From a virus: a DNA stretch of 52,387 bases. The stretch spans positions 1 to 52,387 of the IMG/VR virus record IMGVR_UViG_3300021378_000034; one strand, written 5' to 3'. This document shows positions 48,663 to 52,387 of the stretch, in pieces. The stretch's first letter is position 1, and each line of letters begins with the position of its first letter. The translations under genes and the position numbers were made by a program. The notes under the pieces were generated by a model. It ran no database searches, was not told where the DNA came from, and saw only the letters and a list, made by a program, of their open reading frames with translations.

Positions 48663-49503
48663 AATTTCTAATAGTTTTAAATAGTGGATGTCTGTAACTA
48701 CCGGCTTGAGTACGTTCGAAGTAAGTGAAAGTAGCTCGCTGACCGATATAGTCATGAATGTTGTTTAGTATATTAGCTAAGTCTTTGTAGTTGTAGCCTT
48801 TACCGGGAGGGCAACCAAATTTGTTACCGTCATCGTCCATCATTAAGAACTTACCGAGGGTGCCTTCGCGTTTACCTTTACCAATTTCATAACCTACAAT
48901 AGTGGCTTCGGTGTCACTAAAGTCTTTAAACTTTTGTAAGTTGTAAGAACGTTTTTGTTCGTAAGGTTTATCTAGTCTCAATATGGAGCCTTCGTAACCA
49001 TTATTCAAATTGTATTGGTGTATGATGTTAGCAGCGTCTTTAGATAAAGCGTGTTTAGTTTCAACATATTTAACACAGTAAGAATACATATCACTCGTAA
49101 CAAGTTGATTCATTCTGTAACCGTATGGTTGATTCATTACGGTTTCTATGTAGTCATAGCAATGAAATTGTATCATTTTACTAGCCTCTGATCTGTCTGA
49201 GGCCGTTGGTTTTTGTTTTCTGACTAAGGATATGATTTTTTCGAAATCATCTTTTAGATCGTGGTTGTATAATTCACCGTCAAGTACAACATCAGGTTGT
49301 TGCGTAAAGAAATAGTGCAACGAGTTTGTAATGTGGGCTATGTTAAAAAATTGTTTACCTGTACGGGAGTGTGCTACAACTTCGTTGTTGTCATCGAGTT
49401 GTATAACACAACGTACGCCGTCAAGCTTAGGTTGTATAAATACATTCTCGGACCAGTCGACAGGTTTTTTGTCTACTTTGTATGCGAGCATTGGTTTTAT
49501 CAT
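48655..49503 (-). CDS. ATP-dependent DNA ligase
   Basis: A 282-residue minimal ligase. Motif I QPKLDGVR (K26 is the adenylated lysine), motif III-like VVLDGELYNHD, motif IV GYEGSILRLD, motif V QKFKDFSDTEATIVG, then a short OB domain starting GKGKREGTLGKF. It seals nicks in phage DNA during replication and recombination. It resembles the T7 type in length. The gene's start overlaps the UVR-motif gene stop by 4 bases. Confidence 0.9.
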   Translation of the reverse strand: MIKPMLAYKVDKKPVDWSENVFIQPKLDGVRCVIQLDDNNEVVAHSRTGKQFFNIAHITNSLHYFFTQQPDVVLDGELYNHDLKDDFEKIISLVRKQKPTASDRSEASKMIQFHCYDYIETVMNQPYGYRMNQLVTSDMYSYCVKYVETKHALSKDAANIIHQYNLNNGYEGSILRLDKPYEQKRSYNLQKFKDFSDTEATIVGYEIGKGKREGTLGKFLMMDDDGNKFGCPPGKGYNYKDLANILNNIHDYIGQRATFTYFERTQAGSYRHPLFKTIRNYE

Positions 49504-49757
49504 AATTCTTTTTTAATTTTTTCTATTCTTTTTTGTATGAGTGCTGCTTGTTCGTATTCTTCGTTAGCCTCATATTCTTTCATTACACCAGTTAAACTTT
49601 CTATTTCTTCAAGTAATAAATCGTTTGTACTATAGTGTTTAGAGTCCTGTTGTCGTACGACGTCAAGCCCGTAAGTTGCCGTTTCAGGATTTATAAATTC
49701 ATTATATAAATCGGTGCGTATTCGGCGGTATAGCATTTTGTATTCTTCGTCTGTCAT
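49500..49757 (-). CDS. Small protein with UVR-type motif
   Basis: An 85-residue helical protein. Residues 55-84 (LTGVMKEYEANEEYEQAALI and the following charged helix) follow the UVR motif ExxYExAAxxRDxI, a protein-protein helical hairpin first seen in UvrB and UvrC. Other parts are helical and charged. It overlaps the ligase gene by 4 bases (ATGA). A role in repair or as an adaptor is possible; evidence is motif only. Confidence 0.5.
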   Translation of the reverse strand: MTDEEYKMLYRRIRTDLYNEFINPETATYGLDVVRQQDSKHYSTNDLLLEEIESLTGVMKEYEANEEYEQAALIQKRIEKIKKEL

Positions 49758-49786
49758 ATATTGTTATTATACGTTTGTGTTCGTGT

Positions 49787-50158
49787 TTAGTCTGTGCTAT
49801 TTTCAATTTTATCTTGCACTTCAATGTACAGTTCATGAAGCATATCGTCTACATATAATTCATCGTAAATTTCTTCATCAATAAATATATCAAGACCGTC
49901 TTTAATACAACCTATAATTTCATCGGCCATACCTGTAGCATAATAGTATACGTTTTCAGGGTTAAAGCCGTAGTCATCATTAGCGTGTGCCCAATATACA
50001 TTATAAGAGTCTGCAGTGTATACAGATTCAAATATGTAGTCGCAAGTATTAGTACCCATATAATCAGTTGTGATTGTAGAGTTGTAATAGTCTAATATCC
50101 AAGTCTTTGCTTCATCAGGTGTAACGTCGTACACATCTTCTTTATATATCTTTTCCAT
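49787..50158 (-). CDS. Acidic protein of unknown function
   Basis: A 123-residue, very acidic and Tyr/Asp-rich protein (stretches such as FIDEEIYDELYVDDML). The high negative charge and lack of Lys/Arg clusters recall DNA-mimic proteins of the anti-restriction type, but no fold is recognised. It has no membrane span or signal. It is one of a row of small genes at the start of the minus-strand block, the usual place for early, host-takeover genes. Confidence 0.45.
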   Translation of the reverse strand: MEKIYKEDVYDVTPDEAKTWILDYYNSTITTDYMGTNTCDYIFESVYTADSYNVYWAHANDDYGFNPENVYYYATGMADEIIGCIKDGLDIFIDEEIYDELYVDDMLHELYIEVQDKIENSTD

Positions 50159-50159
50159 A

Positions 50160-50408
50160 TTAATCTAGTAATACCATGTAGGCTTTAGGGTTATTTGTTC
50201 TGAACCACGTTAAACCGTCTTGCCAGTTTTTGATGGTAGAATCATTTAAATTTGTTGAGGGCATCATTGCACACCCCATAACAAAGTCGTACATACTTAA
50301 TTCTAAGTTGTTAAGTTCGTAGCTTTCGCCAGAGAATGGATTTGTTACACTATCGCCTTGATTGTATACGGTTCCATTAAACCATTTAGGTAATTTATTT
50401 TCTTTCAT
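50160..50408 (-). CDS. Conserved small phage protein
   Basis: An 82-residue protein. The first half (KLPKWFNGTVYNQGD, then NPFSGESYELNNLELSMYD) is a pattern I recognise as recurring in marine phages, without known function. The second half contains WQDGLTWFRTNNP. No membrane span or enzyme motif. It lies one base away from both neighbouring genes. Confidence 0.5.
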   Translation of the reverse strand: MKENKLPKWFNGTVYNQGDSVTNPFSGESYELNNLELSMYDFVMGCAMMPSTNLNDSTIKNWQDGLTWFRTNNPKAYMVLLD

Positions 50409-50409
50409 A

Positions 50410-50889
50410 TTACGTTGTTAAATATTGTTCTTTACAAAATTTTTCTTGTTTCCATTGCGTGTATCCCATACCGGGTTCGCTGTATTTTTTAATTAAACTA
50501 TCAGGACTACCTACAAATATATTTTTATTTGTGTAATTATCCCAACAACTTATCCATACATCAGGTTTACCAACCCATATTATCCATGTGTATTGGTGCT
50601 CAATTGATTCAACACTAGGATATAGGTATTGACTGTTGTAGTGAAAGTCGTAAACTAAATGACTTGCAATTCTAGAACCATCACCAAACTGAGTGAAGCC
50701 TTGGTCTTTTTGCATATAGTTTACCCAGTTAGCTAATTCTACACCACGCCATGAAGGGTAACCGTCATGATGCATGTACATGTTTACATAGCTATCGTCG
50801 TTTACTTTTTTGGGTTCGACCGCAAAGCCTTGCTCAAATTGTTTCGCCGCTGACCGATTTACGATCATTGTAAGGTTTCTTGTGCTCAT
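50410..50889 (-). CDS. Conserved phage protein of the MSTRN type
   Basis: A 159-residue protein beginning MSTRNLTMIVNRSAAKQ. The MSTR-x start and the HHDGYPSWRGVELANWV segment match a widespread phage family (often starting MSTRS or MGTRN) that includes a (W/H)DGYP motif. Residues 90-120 hold many Trp (YTWIIWVGKPDVWISCWD). The family is common in phages of many hosts. Its function is not established. Confidence 0.55.
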   Translation of the reverse strand: MSTRNLTMIVNRSAAKQFEQGFAVEPKKVNDDSYVNMYMHHDGYPSWRGVELANWVNYMQKDQGFTQFGDGSRIASHLVYDFHYNSQYLYPSVESIEHQYTWIIWVGKPDVWISCWDNYTNKNIFVGSPDSLIKKYSEPGMGYTQWKQEKFCKEQYLTT

Positions 50890-51085
50890 TTAATATTAAT
50901 TTTAGTATATATTCGTATAATTCTTTTTCACGCTTCATGCTTTTAAGAACAGATTTGTGTAGATCAATAGGTATAAACCTAGTTGCAGTACCGTCATCTA
51001 TTTCTTTTTGTTTATCTGATACTTCCCACTCAAGGGCAAATATTTTTGCGCAGATTTTATCGTGTGCTCGTTCGTTTAACGTCAT
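50834..51085 (-). CDS. Small helical protein of unknown function
   Basis: An 83-residue protein with heptad-like helices (KICAKIFALEWEVSDKQKE, SMKREKELYEYILKLIL). It is charged and has no membrane span. Its 3' end overlaps the MSTRN-type gene by 56 bases in another frame, and its start overlaps the previous gene stop by one base. The overlap is longer than most here but both frames have sound amino-acid composition. Confidence 0.45.
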   Translation of the reverse strand: MTLNERAHDKICAKIFALEWEVSDKQKEIDDGTATRFIPIDLHKSVLKSMKREKELYEYILKLILNEHKKPYNDRKSVSGETI

Positions 51086-51309
51086 TATTTTTTGATAATG
51101 TTATCGCCGTATAGCACGGAATCAAGTGATCTGTCATAGAAGTCTGCCCAAGTTTGCAGTTGCCTGACGTCGTCAATAGTTAATTGATACCACGCTGTGT
51201 GACTCATTAATCTGTATTTTAGTTGTTTAGCGGAACCGTATTGTTTCGCATTTGCATTAAGATTTTTTTTCAATTCAGGAAATAATCTTTGATAAAGTGA
51301 TTTGTTCAT
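51085..51309 (-). CDS. Small basic protein of unknown function
   Basis: A 74-residue protein rich in Tyr, Gln and Lys (begins MNKSLYQRLFPELKKN). WYQLTIDDVRQLQTWADFYD is a predicted helix with two Trp. It has no membrane span. Upstream lies an AT-rich leader with TATAATATAAT, which may be a promoter -10-like element. The function is unknown. Confidence 0.45.
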   Translation of the reverse strand: MNKSLYQRLFPELKKNLNANAKQYGSAKQLKYRLMSHTAWYQLTIDDVRQLQTWADFYDRSLDSVLYGDNIIKK

Positions 51310-51358
51310 AGTTTATTAATTTATTATATTATACAATTAGATTCGTGTTTGTTTTGTG

Positions 51359-51514
51359 CTAAACCATTTCTTCAATTACACCGATTAACTCGCTGATTAT
51401 CAATACTATAGTTGCCGCTATTATGTTGAAAGGTATTAGCATATACCCGCCAATTCTTACTGTACTCTTCAGAATTGACACATAAAAATGTTTCGTTGCA
51501 TTCGGATATTTCAT
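51359..51514 (-). CDS. Small membrane protein, 51 residues
   Basis: A 51-residue protein (begins MKYPNATKHFYVSILKSTVR). Residues 22-46 (GGYMLIPFNIIAATIVLIIS) form one membrane helix, and the C-terminus is acidic (ELIGVIEEMV). The start lies three bases after the 3' end of the initiator-type tRNA gene. Such small membrane proteins are often early phage genes. The function is unknown. Confidence 0.5.
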   Translation of the reverse strand: MKYPNATKHFYVSILKSTVRIGGYMLIPFNIIAATIVLIISELIGVIEEMV

Positions 51515-51517
51515 TAG

Positions 51518-51589
<72 letters not shown>

Positions 51590-51607
51590 TTAAGTGGTGA
51601 CCAACCT

Positions 51608-51661
51608 GTGAGCAATGTCGTAAGCTTCTCACGGTGAATGCAACGTGTGACTAATTTCACC
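51608..51661 (-). other. Two adjacent hairpins between tRNA genes
   Basis: GTGAG (51608-51612) pairs with CTCAC (51628-51632), and next to it GGTGAA (51633-51638) pairs with TTCACC (51656-51661). They lie between two tRNA-type elements and may be processing structures or remnants of degenerate tRNA genes. No cloverleaf was found. Confidence 0.4.
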
Positions 51662-51670
51662 AGTCTGTAG

Positions 51671-51749
51671 TGGACGTGGCAGGATTCGAACCTGCGTTCA
51701 AGTTAGTGTGGCTTTCGCCTCCTATTTCTTGTCTTACCATTTCACGCCC
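51671..51749 (-). tRNA. tRNA-like element without a normal anticodon arm
   Basis: A 79-nt element. The acceptor stem (GGGCGTG/CACGTCC, one G-T pair) and T-arm (GCAGG TTCGAAT CCTGC) are complete. The D-arm is reduced to AAATGGTAAGA. Between them a longer irregular hairpin (outer pair CAAG/CTTG, then TAG/CTA, then GGC/GCC capped by a GAAA tetraloop) stands where the anticodon arm should be. No 7-base anticodon loop fits. It may be a tRNA mimic, a degraded tRNA or a class II tRNA with an unusual fold. Confidence 0.5.
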
Positions 51750-52011
51750 TTATGAGAGGCACCAGTTGTGGACAGGTAGTTAACTAGTATTGTCATTTAT
51801 CCACACTTTCTGTTTCGTACTGGTACAGTAGAACGCCATTTTTACTTGCCATTACACTATTGTACCGATCTACCTAACGTGACCTGTATGCCGCCGCCTC
51901 TCTGCCAGCTATTCACTTATGTGTGTGTAATACACTTCCGTACGTTCACATATGTCCGTCGACAGTCGACACCACATACACACCTAATTAAGCTACTCGT
52001 CTTGCTACTTT
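51750..52011. other. Gene-free, structured stretch
   Basis: No convincing protein gene. The stretch holds several inverted repeats: GGTACAGTAG (51822-51831) with CTATTGTACC (51857-51866), a 10-bp stem with one mismatch; TACTG/CAGTA near 51819; TATGTG (51918-51923) with CACATA (51947-51952); and a doubled GTCGAC at about 51959-51970. It could hold a structured RNA, tRNA remnants or an origin-like region. I recognise no known family. Confidence 0.35.
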
Positions 52012-52215
52012 TTACTTTCTACGCCAAGATCTGTGAACTCTGTCACTTAATTCTTGACTTACTATTTGTACTTCTAGTACTTGTTTGTTTGCAATAATAG
52101 GAATATAACTATATTGCTTTGTTTCGCTACAGTTTACACAGGTTGAATAACCTAGTGCTAGTCTGCCTGCTGGAATTTTATTGTTACATTTACATTTCAT
52201 ATTATTATTATCCAT
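52012..52215 (-). CDS. Small zinc-finger-like protein
   Basis: A 67-residue protein. The N-terminal CKCNNKIPAGRLALGYSTCV plus following NC gives a Cys-x-Cys...Cys-x-x-Cys pattern like small DksA/TraR-type or phage zinc ribbons. The rest is mixed, with QVLEVQIVSQELSDRV. An inner start at 52200 (MKCKC) is possible. The start overlaps the stop of the next gene by 8 bases. It may bind RNA polymerase or nucleic acid, as such fingers often do; this is inference. Confidence 0.55.
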   Translation of the reverse strand: MDNNNMKCKCNNKIPAGRLALGYSTCVNCSETKQYSYIPIIANKQVLEVQIVSQELSDRVHRSWRRK

Positions 52216-52333
52216 TAATAATCGTATTTAGTTTGTAATTGTAACGTCTAAACCACTCAATTTCTATACGTTCAGCGTCTTGCCTAGTAATTTTAAGTAG
52301 TTTAACGTGCTTATGTCTCCTTTTAGTCTTCAT
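52208..52333 (-). CDS. Small basic protein, 41 residues
   Basis: A 41-residue, Lys/Arg-rich protein (begins MKTKRRHKHVKLLKITRQ). A Glu/Ile/Trp helix (AERIEIEWFRRYNYKL) follows. It overlaps the gene before it by 11 bases and the zinc-finger gene after it by 8. The function is unknown. Confidence 0.45.
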   Translation of the reverse strand: MKTKRRHKHVKLLKITRQDAERIEIEWFRRYNYKLNTIING

Positions 52334-52387
52334 AATTATCTAAACCTGTATGTAATTTTTCTATTGTAGCACACATTATCATGTGCA
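52323..52387 (-). CDS. C-terminal end of a gene running off the window
   Basis: The frame is open from the window edge for about 20 codons (ends IEKLHTGLDNYED) and stops 11 bases inside the following gene. Only the tail is visible, so the product cannot be named. Confidence 0.35.
   Translation of the reverse strand, partial: HMIMCATIEKLHTGLDNYED

Noticed and set aside
48663-48755. Longer start for the small gene at 48549
   Set aside because: It would lie inside the ligase gene; the ATGAATAA overlap at 48662 is the more typical coupled start.
51846-52097. Open frame of 83 codons on the plus strand
   Set aside because: It runs against the transcription direction of all neighbours, has a Cys/Leu-rich random-like composition, and overlaps the zinc-finger gene.

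Overview
The window is a fragment of an AT-rich tailed double-stranded DNA phage genome that most likely infects a marine member of the Bacteroidota (Flavobacteriia-like). Four things point to that host. Starts sit in A/T-rich contexts such as TAATATG with no clear Shine-Dalgarno. The four exported proteins with a signal peptidase I type signal in the 31-36 kb cassette all place Gln at the predicted mature N-terminus, the Bacteroidota 'Q rule'. A lipoprotein looks like a type IX secretion sorting domain. One tRNA gene shows initiator features typical of that phylum. No tail sheath, tape measure or baseplate is visible, but large internal virion (ejection) proteins are, so a podovirus-like particle is inferred. 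Both window ends cut genes (a tail fibre on the left, a small minus-strand gene on the right). The window therefore does not close on itself and is part of a larger genome. No DNA polymerase or phage RNA polymerase was recognised.

Layout. Plus strand, 1 to 36.7 kb (late genes): tail fibre genes, one with a C-terminal S74 chaperone, bracketed by two paralogous small proteins (1-5.4 kb). Next come small proteins including a possible GroES-like co-chaperonin (5.4-6.5 kb), the packaging and head module of small and large terminase, portal, scaffold and major capsid (6.5-14.1 kb), then neck and tail-tube proteins (14.1-21.1 kb). Three ejection proteins follow, including a 2609-residue giant with an HEXXH metalloprotease motif (21.1-30.8 kb). 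The lysis region runs from a holin-like peptide to an M15 peptidase endolysin (31.2-36.7 kb). Between holin and endolysin lies a six-gene cassette of exported or membrane proteins: a small periplasmic protein, a dockerin/cohesin-like protein, a T9SS-CTD-like lipoprotein, a one-helix protein, a CsgG-like protein and an outer-membrane barrel with a long D/G/S and E/K low-complexity stalk. This is the most unusual part of the window.

A bidirectional terminator at about 36,680 separates this from the convergent minus-strand half (36.7-52.4 kb). Read in the direction of transcription from the right end, this half carries small early genes, a tRNA region, ATP-dependent DNA ligase, a pyrimidine-dimer-glycosylase-like protein and an exported 3D-domain protein. 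Next are an HTH protein, a sigma-70 factor, an annealing-protein plus exonuclease recombination pair, an SSB, a primase-helicase, ThyA, a GIY-YIG/MazG fusion, a MazG-like protein, a T7-type endonuclease I and class I ribonucleotide reductase (NrdB, NrdA). Many genes overlap by 1-20 bases, and several mini-ORFs of 23-57 codons are interlocked between larger genes.

How it fits together: the minus-strand genes would seize nucleotide supply (NrdAB, ThyA, MazG), replicate and recombine DNA (primase-helicase, SSB, ligase, exonuclease with annealing protein, endonuclease I) and probably redirect host RNA polymerase to the late plus-strand genes with the phage sigma factor. The late genes build and package the head, and the ejection proteins deliver DNA. 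The lysis region together with the envelope cassette changes or breaks the host envelope.
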